Translations under genes and position numbers: made by a program
Origin: Aquarana catesbeiana
Taxonomy: Eukaryota > Chordata > Amphibia > Anura > Ranidae
Direction: 5' to 3'
Length of the DNA stretch: 64,000 nucleotides
Assembly: GCF_042186555.1 (NCBI RefSeq)
Contig: NC_133329.1
Coordinates: 75,904,557-75,968,556, forward strand
Notes under the pieces: generated by a model
What the model was told of the DNA's origin: nothing
Seen by the model: the letters and a program-made list of their open reading frames with translations, nothing else
The model's database searches: none
Shown here: positions 23,485 to 34,045 of the stretch, one piece after another
Numbering within the stretch: the first letter of the stretch is position 1
How the letters are laid out: each line of letters starts with the position of its first letter

Positions 23485-24130
23485 AGGGTGATGTATATTC
23501 TCACTGGGGCTGTTACCTGTTACCTGTTCCCTGTTCCACTTCTCTAGCAGGAGATGAGAAATTTAGCTCTGTTATAGTAGAGTTATTTTGCTCTTCTGGT
23601 GGTTGTTGAAAAAAACCCTTAATATCAGGTTTTTGTGCTGACGCAGGTTTATGGGGATTCTTTGATGTCCCCCCTGATGATCCTCTTTTTGTTTTCTGAG
23701 TGTGTACTTTTGGGAGGCATGATCTACTTAGACTATTTAGCAGTAGGAGGGTATAGCTCTCACCTATACCTCTTTTTTACAATCTTCCACTGAACTATAC
23801 AATCTCCTCTAACATCCGCTAGAGCCTAATTATTGTTCCTTTACTTATGAGTTTAACCACATCAATGGAAATGTGCCTTGCTCGAGCCGTGAGGTTCCAC
23901 TCCTCTCGATTGTTTAGCTGGTGGGACTCGGTATCGCTCGGCAGGCTTCGGCAGGACTCGGCCTGCCTCGTGTTTTTCCGGTGAGGTTCGGATCCCACCG
24001 CTCACGCTCACCATCTCCTCCTTCCGCGATCCTCCGTCCTCCCTCCTCGTAAACCAAGCGGGGTCCCCCGGTTCAAGGGAGTCTGGCAGTCACCCCGGGA
24101 CCCCAGGGAAGTTTCCACCGGTAATTTTTT

Positions 24131-24925
24131 CCTTTAATCTTATTCCATGTCCTGATGGCAGACACCCAAAAAAGCAGCAAGCAGGGGATTGCTTGTCTGG
24201 CAGTGTGCTGAAAGGGAGGGCCGGGGAGGTCTAGGAAATCATTGAGACTTGCTGCAGCTGATTGCCTGGGCTAGTGGAGCAGTCTCACTGCATGTCCATC
24301 CCCCTCTTGAGTTCGCATGGTGGGTTTTTTGAAGTTGTAATTTTTTTTCCCACAATTCTTTGCAAAATTAAAAAAAAAAATTTCTTTTTTTTTTTTTCAC
24401 AAAATTGTCATATTAATGGGTTATTTCTCTCACACAGCATATGCATACCAAAATTACACCCCAAAACACATTCTGCTACTCCTGAGTATGGCGATACCAC
24501 ATGTGTGAGACTTTTACACAACCTGACCACATACAGAGGCCCAACATTCAGGGAGCACCATCAGGTGTTCTAGGAGCATAAATTACACATATAATTTCTT
24601 GACTACCTCTTAGGCTGGGTTCACACATGTGCGGTGCGAATTCCAGCTCCGTTTTCCAGCTCCGTTCCTCTCCATTGTTGCTGCGAATCAGTGAGCGGGG
24701 TGAGGGGAGAAGTGTAGTGAGGAGAAGGAGAAAATTTGTGTTCAGAATGGAATGCATTTGCAAATCAGATGCGTTCCCATAGAAGATAATGTGCTTGTAA
24801 TTCGCACCGCAATGCCCAGAAAACGCACACGTTTTTGGGCAATGCGCAGTTAAAATAGAAGCTGGGAGTTGCTGTGTAAATAAAATACAACAGCTCAAGC
24901 TGTTAAAAAAGGCAACCCGACACAA
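24131..24925. other. No gene; T-rich tract and a fragment of a GGTTCACAC-type repeat
   Basis: 24131-24600 shows no feature beyond poly(A)/poly(T) runs. From about 24612 a repeat begins GGCTGGGTTCACACATGTG with GCGGTGCGAATT and, at 24797-24815, TAATTCGCACCGCAATG in inverted orientation. It resembles the complete element at 27294-27600. Confidence 0.5.
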
Positions 24926-25119
24926 TGTTTAGCAACACTGTTCACATGCCAAATAGAGACATACAAAGTAACATTATTACTTTGTACTTAATCTGTTTCA
25001 TTCATCTGTAGATCAAAAGGATGAGCTTCCATCTGTAGATCATTTCAGTTAAAGCAACCTGCCAATTAAAAATGTGTGTTTTTCAAATAAAATTGGTCTC
25101 TGTTTAACCCCCTAATAAT

Positions 25120-25477
25120 TCATGCCCTGTACACATGGTCGGACTTTCCGACGGAATATGTGCGATCGGAGCTTGTTGTCGGAAATTCCGACCGTGTGTG
25201 GGCTCCATCGGACTTTTTCCATTGGAATTTCCGACACACAAAGTTTGAGAGCAGGCTATAAAATTTTCTGACAACAAAATCCGATCCTTTAAATTCCGAT
25301 CATGTGTAGACAAATCCGACGGACAAAGTGCCACGCATGCTCAGAATAAATTAAGAGACGAAAGCTATTAGCTACTGCCCCGTTTATAGTCCCGACATAC
25401 GTGTTTTACGTCACCGCGTTCAGAACGATCGGATTTTCCGACAACTTTGTTCGACCGTGTGTATGCAAGACAAGTTT
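25120..25477. mobile_element. MITE with GTACACATGGTCGGACTTTC end
   Basis: The left part reads CTGTACACATGGTCGGAC and the right part CGACCGTGTGTATGCA, an inverted match. TCGGA/TCCGA motifs recur throughout. The right edge is truncated against the second B copy near 25478. Confidence 0.55.
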
Positions 25478-26718
25478 GAGCCAACACTATGCGTGCGTGG
25501 GTGTTAGCGCTACTGGCGCTAACCTGACGTTGGTGCTTACCAGTTCACCAAAACACTACCAAAAAAACTGTAAGCGATCGCAGGGATCAGGCCTGGCTCT
25601 GCGAACGCTGCAGTTATGCGTGTTTAGTGTTTTTGTAAGTGACAGTGATCGATCGATACTGCACTTGGGTGGGCTGGGGGGAGGGGCAAAACGCAGGTGC
25701 TAGCAGCTATCTGGGTTTATCCCGCTAACACTGCGTTTTTGGGAACCCTAAACTGCTGGGGACGCTAGTATCGATCTGATCAGATATTGATCCGTTCAGA
25801 TACTATACCACTAAGGGAGGCGTATGCTGCGTGCGTGGGTGTTAGCGGTACTGGCGCTAATCTGACACTGCCTGTGGCAAAGCATATCACCGCCGGGCAA
25901 TCAGGGGGCTAAACCTTTATTCGGTAATAAACGGCGGGTGCCCTGACACTATAAAAAATAAACTAACCAGCGTCACCCGTAACAGTTATACGGTGATCAC
26001 TGGTGAAAGGGTTAACTAGGGGGCAATCAAGGGGTTAAAACCCTTATTCGATAGTATATGGAGGTCCCTGACGCTATAAAACGCTGATGGCGAACCTATA
26101 TATTTACCTCCCTAACTAGCGTCACCAGCGACACCAATACAGCGATCAGAAAAACGATCGCTTAGTGACACTGGCGACGGGGGTGATCAAGGGGTTAAAA
26201 CTTAGGGGGGGTTAGGGGGTACCCTAGACCTAAAGGCGGGCTAATACTAACTGCCCTACCACACTGTCACAAACTGACACGAATGCAGTAATCAGAAAAA
26301 AATAAAAAAAACTGCTTGGTGTCAGTGTGACAGGGGGGGGGGTGATGGGGGTGTAATGTATGCCTGCCGTGTTCTACTGTGTGTGTGTGTTTTACACTCG
26401 GATGTCTTCTCTCCTCGGCGCCGAAACGGAAAATACCGAGCCGAGGAGCGATGACATCACTTCCTCTGCCTCTGTTTACTATACAGAGGCAGAGGAAGAT
26501 TCTCATTGGCTGGGAGCGATCGCGAGGGGGGGGGCCACGAATGGATGGTCTCCCCCTCACGTCTAATCGCTCCCGGACAGAAGCCGACCGCCTCGGGCAC
26601 CAGAAGGGGGTCCGATTGGACCCCCCGCCCGCGGGAGGCAGATCACGTACAGGTAAGTGATTCTGCCTGCCTGTGCCATTCTGCCGACGTATATGGTCAT
26701 GAGGCGGTCGGCAACTGG
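25478..26718 (-). mobile_element. piggyBac-like element B, truncated second copy
   Basis: On the minus strand it starts beside TTAA (26719-26722) with CCAGTTGCCGACCGCCTCA and runs through the same sequence as 11418-14350, including the CTCTGCCTCTGT hairpin, the ACCCCTTGATC block and the start of the ~345-bp repeats. It stops before the transposase remnant. It lacks the 11590-13236 insertion, so it serves as the empty-site control for that insertion. Confidence 0.75.
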
Positions 26719-26725
26719 TTAAAGC

Positions 26726-26882
26726 ATTGGTGCTCAACCTGTGGCACTCCATCTGTTGCAGAACTACAAGTCCCATGAGGCATTGCAAGGCTGACAGTTA
26801 CAAGCATGACTCCCAAAGGCAGAGGCATGATGGGACTTGTAGTTTGGCAACAGCTGGAGGGCCACAGGTTGAGCACCTATGC
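26726..26882. mobile_element. Palindromic MITE (CAGG...CCTG type), copy 2
   Basis: Arms GGTGCTCAACCTGTGG and CCACAGGTTGAGCACC, with inner AACTACAAGTCCCATGAGG and CATGATGGGACTTGTAGTT. Related to 1090-1236 and 35099-35242; here the ends are unusually well conserved. Confidence 0.75.
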
Positions 26883-26883
26883 T

Positions 26884-27709
26884 TTAAAGTGTTACTAAAC
26901 CCAGGACCCTGCAATCAGTATATTTGGTCTCCCACACTACACAGAACATGTAAATGCAATTAATTTAGTAAATTTAAAATTCCGAAAAATACCTTTTCTC
27001 ATCAGCAGTTAGAGCAGTCTAGTGATTTCTATCAGTGTCTGGTTAAAGCTTGTAGAAGGAGTTTTTTTTCTCCCACAATTGTCCTATAAGAATGCAGGAC
27101 CCCAAACCTTCTATCTGGACAGTGCTGATTGGCCCTGTGCTGATCAAATGCACTTTCCAAAAAAAAAACCTCTCTAGTAATACACACCAAACTGAGCATG
27201 TGCAGCCTGTCCTCTGGCTCTGTAAATATCAGGAGATACATTAGAGACAGTGGAAGAAGGGGAGGATCAGAGAAGACAGGATCAAACAGCCTTTAGGCTA
27301 GGTTCACACTGCTGCAGTGCGAATTTAGCGCGATTTTGTTCCGATTGCATTGCGAATTTGCATTGCGAATTCTATGTGTGTTCTTGCGATTCTACTGCAA
27401 ATTTTTCAGTCTATGGAGCTGAATTTGCATCGCACACGGATCAAACTCACACAGGACCTTTTTTTCCCGCAGGTTATATTCGCAACACATTGATGTGAAA
27501 GGCACTAATGTTAATCTATGTAATTTAAATGACTTGCGAATTTGAGCGATCGCAACAGCTCAAATTTGTAATAGAATTCACAGCAGTGTGAACCTAGCCA
27601 CATACACAATGCAGAGGATTAACCCCTTAGGTTCCACAGTGAGTATAACAAGCATGCTTTACTGCATATACACACCGATTTTACTGTTGTGGGTTTAGTA
27701 ACACTTTAA
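26884..27709. mobile_element. TTAA-flanked element with AGTGTTACTAAACC termini
   Basis: TTAA at 26884-26887 and at 27706-27709 flank perfect inverted termini AGTGTTACTAAACC and GGTTTAGTAACACT. About 820 bp, non-coding, and interrupted by a further MITE at 27294-27600. The ends differ from the CCACTT families, so this is a separate TTAA family. It lies 0.55 kb upstream of the TRIM start codon. Confidence 0.75.
27294..27600. mobile_element. MITE with GGCTAGGTTCACACTGCTG termini, nested
   Basis: Perfect inverted ends GGCTAGGTTCACACTGCTG and CAGCAGTGTGAACCTAGCC enclose ~265 bp rich in GCGAATTTG/CAAATTCGC words. Inserted within the 26884-27709 element. Confidence 0.75.
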
Positions 27710-28140
27710 CTTTCTGTACGAGGGCATGCCTGTGCACTTTGCTACTTTGTGACACACAGACATGCCCAGGACTAAAGTACTAGGATCCATTTGTATGCTA
27801 TATGCCAATCACAGGAGTGGTAGGTGTTGCTGAGAAAGTTCATGCAAATACAAGATAGCAGCTTGATGGATAGGCGCACCGTGCATCGGCACCTAATATT
27901 CTAGTCCACAAGGGGAGCATATAGCATCGGGCACTACGTGATGACCATAAAAGGCAGTGTTGTCACCTGATCACAGGAAATGGAAGGGGACAAGAGTTTA
28001 CAATCTAATCAAGTTTTTTTTTTACTAGTTAGGTTAAGATACACTTTAATATAGGAGACGTCCTCAACCAATATTATGTAGAGGCGCTGAATCAGACTAG
28101 AGGAAATAAAGGGTTAAATGGGCTGGGAGGATCTCATTTT
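27710..28140 (+). repeat. Upstream flank of the TRIM gene; old repeat shared with 47220-47383
   Basis: The segment 27770-27895 (GGACTAAAG, CAATCACAGGAG, GCAAATACAAGAT) matches 47270-47383 and resumes at 50207 (TGCATCAGCACC). It represents the empty form of the site occupied at 47384-50198 by a hAT element. The rest of this stretch shows no gene. Confidence 0.65.
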
Positions 28141-28153
28141 ATATGAAGCTCAC

Positions 28154-28190
28154 TTCCTGAGAAGCATTCCCAGAAATACTTTCACTTTCC
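28154..28190 (+). promoter_or_regulatory. Cluster of STAT-type and interferon-response-type sites before TRIM
   Basis: Three motifs lie in 37 bp: TTCCTGAGAA (28154-28163, TTC-N4-GAA, STAT6-type), TTCCCAGAA (28167-28175, TTC-N3-GAA, GAS-type) and CTTTCACTTTCC (28179-28190). The complement of the last is GGAAAGTGAAAG and fits the IRF/ISRE core GAAANNGAAA. A TTTTATAT run at 28138-28145 could be a TATA element just upstream. The start codon is 74 bp downstream. Binding is not shown by sequence alone, but many vertebrate TRIM genes are interferon-inducible and the spacing is promoter-like. Confidence 0.6.
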
Positions 28191-28263
28191 CCTCCGTGTA
28201 TGGGACACATCAACCGCTCCCAGCTTCTCTTCTGTAGCTTAATTTTTTATTTTTTTACCCAGA

Positions 28264-29814
28264 ATGGCGAGTTGTAGCCTGAGAGAGGAGCTGTGCTGCT
28301 CCATCTGCCTGAACCTTTATAAGGAGCCCGTATCACTGAAATGTGGACACAACTTCTGCCGGGACTGTATAGTGACTGTGCTAAATACAAAGAAGAGGAA
28401 GGCTACCAGTTATTCCTGTCCGGAGTGCAGAGAGAAGTATACAGAGCGCCCTCCGCTGGCAAAAAACAGGAAGTTGTGTAACATTGTGGATAATTTCAGA
28501 TCTGCTCACCCAGAGGACACAGAGGTCTTCTGTACATATTGTGATCATCCTGTACCAGCTTCTAAATCGTGTCTGCTATGTGAGGCCTCGTTCTGCAATA
28601 AACACTTGAGAAACCACAGCAAGTCAGCGGATCACATATTAACCGATCCCACCACATCATTTGATGACAGAAAATGCTCCATACACAAAGAGATCCTGAA
28701 ATATTACTGCACAGAGGACAGTGCCTGTATCTGTATGTCCTGCTGGGTGGCTGGAGACCACAAAGGACATCAGGTGGATCTTCTGAATGTGGCCTCTGAG
28801 CAGAAGAAAGAGAAACTAAAAGTTGTTACTGAGAAACTGACTAATGAGAGACAAAAGACCAAGAAGAGAATCCAGAATCTGGGAAATCACAGGACGGGAG
28901 AGAAAAGAAAAGCAGTTGATGTCACTGGGAGAGTCACTGAGCTGTTTAGAGACATCAGGAGACATCTGGATGATGTAGAGAAGAGAATCCTGACTGAGGT
29001 CTCCAGACAGGAGGAGAAGATCTCCCAGTCAGTCTGTGATATGATCCAGAAGCTGGAGACACAGAAGAATCAGCTGTCCAGGAGGATTAATGAAATGGAG
29101 GCCGTATGTAACATCACAGATCCATTAACTGTGCTAAAGAAAGAAATGATCAGTGATGACATCATTCCTAGGAGTGGTGATGTAAGAGATGCCGGATGTC
29201 TGGATGAAGGAATGATCTCACAGATGCTCCACAGAGGACTTCTCCACTTTACTGACAGTCTGATAGATCTGAAGAGACAATTCTCAGTGATGGAGAAATC
29301 AGACATTTTACTGGATATAAAAACAGCCAATAATCGCATTATTATATCACAGGATCTGAAATCAGCTACTTACACCAATAAACTAGAGAATAGACCGGAT
29401 GTTCCAGAGAGGTTTACATCCAGACAGGTAATAAGTACACAGAGCTTCTCATCAGGGAGACATTACTGGGAGGTGGATGTGAGCGGAGCGAAGGAATGGC
29501 TGATAGGGGTGGTCAGTCACAGTATAGAGAGGAAGATTGCAGCAAATGAATCTTTTATAGGTTATAATGACAAATCATGGGGTCTGACCCAAAGAGAAAT
29601 TCTCACTACAAAGCACAACAACTCAGGTATAAAAATAGACTCCAAATCTTCTCTAAAGACAGTTGGGATTTATCTGGAATATGAGGCTGGCCGTCTCTCC
29701 TTCTACCAGCTGTGTGACCCCATCAGACATCTCCACACCTTCACCACCACCTTCACTGAGCCCCTCCATGCTGCTTTCTGTGTGTTTAAAGATTCTATCA
29801 TAAGAATAATATAG
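28264..29814 (+). CDS. TRIM-family E3 ubiquitin ligase, TRIM25-like (RING, B-boxes, coiled coil, PRY-SPRY)
   Basis: A single uninterrupted exon of 516 codons. The RING finger (residues 12-55) has all eight ligands: C12, C15, C27, H29, C32, C35, C52, C55. A B-box-1-like region follows (C90, C93, C103, C106, C111, H114, H118, H124), then B-box 2 (C138, H141, C149, D152, C155 or C157, C160, H166, H169). Residues ~175-290 form a charged coiled coil. PRY-SPRY (about 348-514) contains the family landmarks RHYWEV, LEYEAGRLSFY and TEPLHAAF. In this family the RING recruits E2 enzymes to attach ubiquitin, the coiled coil dimerises, and SPRY selects the target, usually in the cytoplasm in antiviral or immune signalling. 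The ATG is the first in frame, at the head of the RING. A paralogue fragment at 1-169 suggests a multigene cluster. Which TRIM gene it equates to in mammals cannot be told, and its own target is unknown. Confidence 0.9.
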   Translation: MASCSLREELCCSICLNLYKEPVSLKCGHNFCRDCIVTVLNTKKRKATSYSCPECREKYTERPPLAKNRKLCNIVDNFRSAHPEDTEVFCTYCDHPVPASKSCLLCEASFCNKHLRNHSKSADHILTDPTTSFDDRKCSIHKEILKYYCTEDSACICMSCWVAGDHKGHQVDLLNVASEQKKEKLKVVTEKLTNERQKTKKRIQNLGNHRTGEKRKAVDVTGRVTELFRDIRRHLDDVEKRILTEVSRQEEKISQSVCDMIQKLETQKNQLSRRINEMEAVCNITDPLTVLKKEMISDDIIPRSGDVRDAGCLDEGMISQMLHRGLLHFTDSLIDLKRQFSVMEKSDILLDIKTANNRIIISQDLKSATYTNKLENRPDVPERFTSRQVISTQSFSSGRHYWEVDVSGAKEWLIGVVSHSIERKIAANESFIGYNDKSWGLTQREILTTKHNNSGIKIDSKSSLKTVGIYLEYEAGRLSFYQLCDPIRHLHTFTTTFTEPLHAAFCVFKDSIIRII

Positions 29815-29894
29815 TAACAACGTATTCTTAGTACTGGGCTCTCCAGTATCACATCACCTATTCAGTTTACAAGAGGGGTGTAGCTTAAAGCGAG

Positions 29895-29900
29895 AATAAA
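29895..29900 (+). other. Polyadenylation signal of the TRIM gene
   Basis: AATAAA, 81 bases after the stop codon, the first canonical signal downstream. It would give a short 3' untranslated region. Confidence 0.55.
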
Positions 29901-30269
29901 CAATATCCTTATTTTTCAAATATAATCCATACACATCCAATACCTAATGGGCCTGTAATCTATCTTTTCTGCCTCCTCGTAACATCCAGTGTGAGCTCCC
30001 GAACCTCTCATTTTCCCACTAACTTCTGTTTGTTTGGAACAAGCATAGCATGTTACTTCTCTATGAACACTACACATCCATAGTCCATCTCAGGAGTGAG
30101 AAAGACGGTGGCTACGTGGGAGCCACCCCTACAATGGGACCATGGAGAACAAACGCAGCCACTATGACAGATCACAGCAGCAAAAAAAAATGATTTGGAG
30201 GAAGCTGAGAGCAATAGAAGGGAAAACGGAGACTTTCTGTATTGAGAATACACAAGAATAATTAGATAA

Positions 30270-30276
30270 GATATAT

Positions 30277-30346
<70 letters not shown>
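30270..30346. repeat. (AT)n microsatellite
   Basis: About 75 bp of alternating A and T, ending ATATACACAC. The minus-strand frames encoding alternating Tyr-Ile come from this tract and are not genes. Confidence 0.95.
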
Positions 30347-30352
<6 letters not shown>

Positions 30353-30699
30353 TTTTATTTTTTTAAACCAGTGTTTAGCATCACTTTAATCATAAAATCT
30401 TTCTGTTATAAATTAGTTATAAAAATGCATCCTAAATCTCAGTATCGGGAAACAAATACATTTAATTATGTTTAGAAAGTATTGATGAGGTAAAATTATC
30501 AATTACAAACATATACAAGCTTAAAACTGTGACTGTACTCCATAACTGGATTTATTAGGTCCAACACATGCCGTCAGTGCAGACCGCAGTGACGATGTGC
30601 ACGGTGCAGTAAATCACGGGAACCAATCAGCATTCACTTATCTGGATATTATGAGTTGCTGCACTTCTCCACTAATTGTACATTCTTTGGTTTTATTAT

Positions 30700-31270
30700 A
30701 TTTTATTATCCACTTCTCCCTGGGTGGACGTCATATGACATCCTAGGATTGAAGTGGTTGTACCAGGATGATGCCTGCAGCTACAGGCATCATCCCGGTA
30801 TTAAGATTTTCAGCCAGCGATGCTGTTTCATGTAGAAGTGATTTGAGTGGCTATATAACCACTTGATCACTTCTACAGGTGGCGGAAGGGTGTGCCCCCC
30901 TTCTGCCACCGCTTTTCGCGGGCTCTCACGTCTGATCAGGGAGCCCAGGGACTGCTCCCACTGGCATCATCCTGTGGACTGAACAGAGAGAGAGAGGAAC
31001 TGACGTTCCAGCTCTGTGAATTCAGAAACCAGAAGTGACCAGGATTTCTTCACTTCTGGTTTCGGTCTTTAGTTTACCTGCTGTTGGCAGCTTGTAAAGA
31101 ATCTGATCAAACCGATCTCAGTTTGATCAGATGCTTTGGAGGCCAGAGGAGAGATCTGGTATCTAATAGACCTCAGATCTCTCCATAAAGAGGACCTGTC
31201 TTGGCCTATGCTATCACAAGGGATACTGTTAATCCCTTTTGATAGCAATCAAGTTGATAAAAAAATGAAA
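30700..31270 (+). mobile_element. TTAA element family C, partial copy
   Basis: Begins CCACTTCTCCCTGGGTGGAC after a near-TTAA tetramer (TTAT) and shares ATGATGCCTGCAG and CATCATCCCGGTA with 57123-57220 and the 3' half of element B. The right part is lost against the hAT-like repeat at 31275. Confidence 0.65.
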
Positions 31271-31274
31271 GTGG

Positions 31275-34045
31275 GGACAAATGGTGGCCCGTCATTAGGG
31301 GTGCAGAGGCACCGCCCCCCAATCCATGTGCCCGGCCCCTAATTTACATGCAGGGTGCCGGACGCATTGTTGTGAATTCATGAAGAAATATATTTTATAT
31401 TTACTGGCAGAAACATGAGAGTTGCTTAGGCCTCAAAAAGTAGATGAACCATGATTATTGCAGTTATTGAACTGTTGCCCTTTTGGAGACCTTTAGAACA
31501 AAATAGACGTTCTCATGTTTTTCCAAGTTTTTCTACTACATCAAATATTGAAGACTTTTACAAGCATGCATTGTGAGGAAAACTCGATGGAACAATGGCT
31601 GCTCTCATCACAAAACAAGGAGATATTTACATGGTATTAGTGAATAAACGAAAACTACCCTTACAGCCATAGGAAACAAGGTTATACAGACTATTCTCAC
31701 ATAGAAATAACCTCACCTGGCCTAAACCTATTGTGTTCAAGTGAGGGACTGTTTAAATAGCTAACACCTTGGCTAACAAAACCCATTGTGTGAATTTTTA
31801 GGAACTGTTTAGACAAACAAGTCATCTCTAAACATCCAGTGGGAAAGATTAGAAGTTGGTGCAAGTCAAAAATATTTTATAAGGTTATTATAAATCATTT
31901 CAAACTATCTATGACATTGTAGGTCACAGAGACATATTATAATTTTGGCATCTGCGGACCCAACAACTTTGGTATGAAGAAAATATATATGAAAGTGTGA
32001 TTTTATAAGTAGAAGTGTTTTAAGAAACGAATTAGTATTAGGAAAAACATATAATTATGATTATAACTATATAAGACTGCAGCCTATGCTTAGATAAACG
32101 GATATTCATTGGAGATACCAGAATTATACAGGTATCCATATAGATAATCATTTTTAGGTAGTATTGATTAATATATATAACAACGTGTGTATTTCATAGA
32201 TAGACCAGTTTTGCTAGACATACATTTATAGAGATACATATATATAACCAAGTTATGTAATGGTGACTAATCAAACTTATACTGAGTGTATTTTACATTA
32301 GACCGATTACCAGAATATTTAAAGGTATATACTATACTTACCATTATACACATTATGAAAATAGAACGTATTAACTTAAAAGGATGGACTCAAAACACAT
32401 GTGAGACACCTGGTGGTTGAAGGTGGTATTATTTGAACTCACTAAATTTACGAGAAAGGTAAATGATTAAGTTTATAACCAATAGAAAAGAAGCCACGTC
32501 CTTTTGGGCAGAGCCATTAGAATTTTTATGGTCTTATTATGTGAATTGGTATTTAGAGGCAAGTAAGATGCCAGGAAAGGAAAGGAGGAAAAAGATGGAG
32601 AGGAGGTGAGCTCAGGGGGAGAGCTCAGAAGGAAGCTCAGGGATCCATCCTGAGGGGGGACACTGGGAGATACACACACTCCCAGACTGACACTCATGCA
32701 CCATGCATGAATACATATCTTTACATTCATGAGGATTCCTCAACACCTAATAATTAGAGCTCGGAGGTCACAAGAAGTAAATCATCTTTAAGAGTATCCA
32801 TTTTGAAAGCCACGGTAGCCATCTTAACTCTGGTAACCAGCCAATAGGAATAGTAGCCATCTTGGAATGGGTAATTATGTCATGTTGATTTTATCTTGTA
32901 TGTTCTCTCAAATATTGATATGTTCCCTCAAATATTGATGTATTGAATATTATACAATTGATAATCATTCTCCCGAATCAATAACCGCCTTGTAGATTTT
33001 TCTCTAAAGATTCAAATTTTTCATTATATTTTTCTTTTTGCATAGTTGCCACATTTATTGACAAAACAAACGTCTAATTTATTTCACATTGTTAACCATT
33101 TACTTACCTGCAGATAGTAACGGTTGGACGTGTGATATTCTGACGTTCTGTTTAATTGTCAAGTTCACAAGGTTATTGATTCTACCGAGAAGTTGTCATG
33201 GTGGTATTATGTCAAAGGGACGGTACGCCCATTTTTTAAAGTGTTTTTATTGATTTTCAAGACATTCATGTAACGCAATCGGTATCTTAATTTCATGTGA
33301 TTATTTGTGTTTGTTAACCAATAAATGACTATTTTGTATGCTCACATGTCTCCGTGAATAAGTTTCACATGCATAGACTGTGTCATATAGATTGATTTTG
33401 TATCTTAAAAATATCCTCATTAAAAATTACTCAATAATATTATTGTGCGGGAAACCTGTCCATAAAAAGGCACATCTTATTCTGACTTATTATTCACGAC
33501 AGCATAAATTCAAATGTTTTTTTTTGTATGTGTTGAAGCACGTGATTAGAGCCTGAAGCTCTAATTGGCTTCAAAAAAGGGTGGGCTCGGGGGGCGCAGA
33601 TCACTGCACCCTAAGCCCACCCAGTTGTGTGACAATAGCGAATTAGTATTCGCTATTGTCTTCCTGATTCTCCTTCCAGATAATCAGGAAGTGGGTCTTA
33701 AGAACTGATTGGCCGAGAGAAGAAGCGATCTTATTGGCTGCTGAGGGAAGAAGGAGGGAAGCTGCCGAGGAGGAGACGCAGGACCTAGAGGGGGTAAGTG
33801 CGGGGCTGGTGGGGGGATAGGCAAGGGACGGGGATGGTGGGCGGGTTATTTGACTGGACGACCGACTGACCCACCAGCGGGGGGTGGGTGGGGTTTTTGC
33901 GGGCAGGATCAGATCGGATGTCCGCTGATATCTGCCGCTCCATAGAGGACAATGCAGGGTCCCATCAGGTCTGCCTGAAAGACTGACAGGCGGACCTGAA
34001 TGGACAGCCCGTGTGACCAGACCCTTAGGCTTTACAACCACTTTA
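31275..34045 (+). repeat. Old hAT-like repeat (relative of 47384-50198), interrupted
   Basis: Segments 31275-31367 (AGGCACCGCCCCCCAATCC) and 33502-33640 (CTGATTAGAGCC-like ACGTGATTAGAGCCTG, GGCTTCAAAAAAGG) match parts of 49637-49760. Between them sits the LTR-like element 31368-33501. From 33640 to 34045 the sequence is GC-rich repeat with no supported gene. Confidence 0.5.
31368..33501. mobile_element. LTR-like element, 2.1 kb, TGTTGTGAAT...ATTCACGACA ends, TSD GCAT
   Basis: The ends TGTTGTGAAT and ATTCACGACA are inverted repeats (9 of 10) starting TG and ending CA, flanked by GCAT on both sides (31364-31367 and 33502-33505). It interrupts a repeat that resumes after it. There is no coding potential and no internal second LTR, so it is either a long solo LTR or a non-autonomous LTR element. 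AATAAA occurs near 33320. A 4-bp duplication fits LTR-element integrase. Confidence 0.6.

Larger units (their letters stand above)
17778..24130 (-). mobile_element. L1-type LINE retrotransposon, near full length, both ORFs decayed
   Basis: Minus-strand order is a GC-rich 5' region (about 24130-23485), ORF1 (23484-22642), an A/T-rich spacer with homopolymers and three copies of an AATACTTCAATAACATATC-type unit (22641-21916), ORF2 (21915-18289) and a 3' region (18288-17778). ORF1 has the L1-type coiled coil and RRM and ORF2 has an endonuclease, reverse transcriptase and C-terminal zinc knuckle, so it belongs to the L1 clade, not CR1 or Rex. The 3' end abuts the TTAA of element A; a convincing target duplication was not found, so the exact ends are uncertain. 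Confidence 0.85.

Noticed and set aside
17770..24140. Target-site duplication for the L1 (ATCTTTAT versus ATCTTATT)
   Set aside because: Too short and imperfect to separate from chance in AT-rich sequence.
30053..30352. Minus-strand frames encoding Tyr-Ile repeats
   Set aside because: They are translations of the (AT)n microsatellite.
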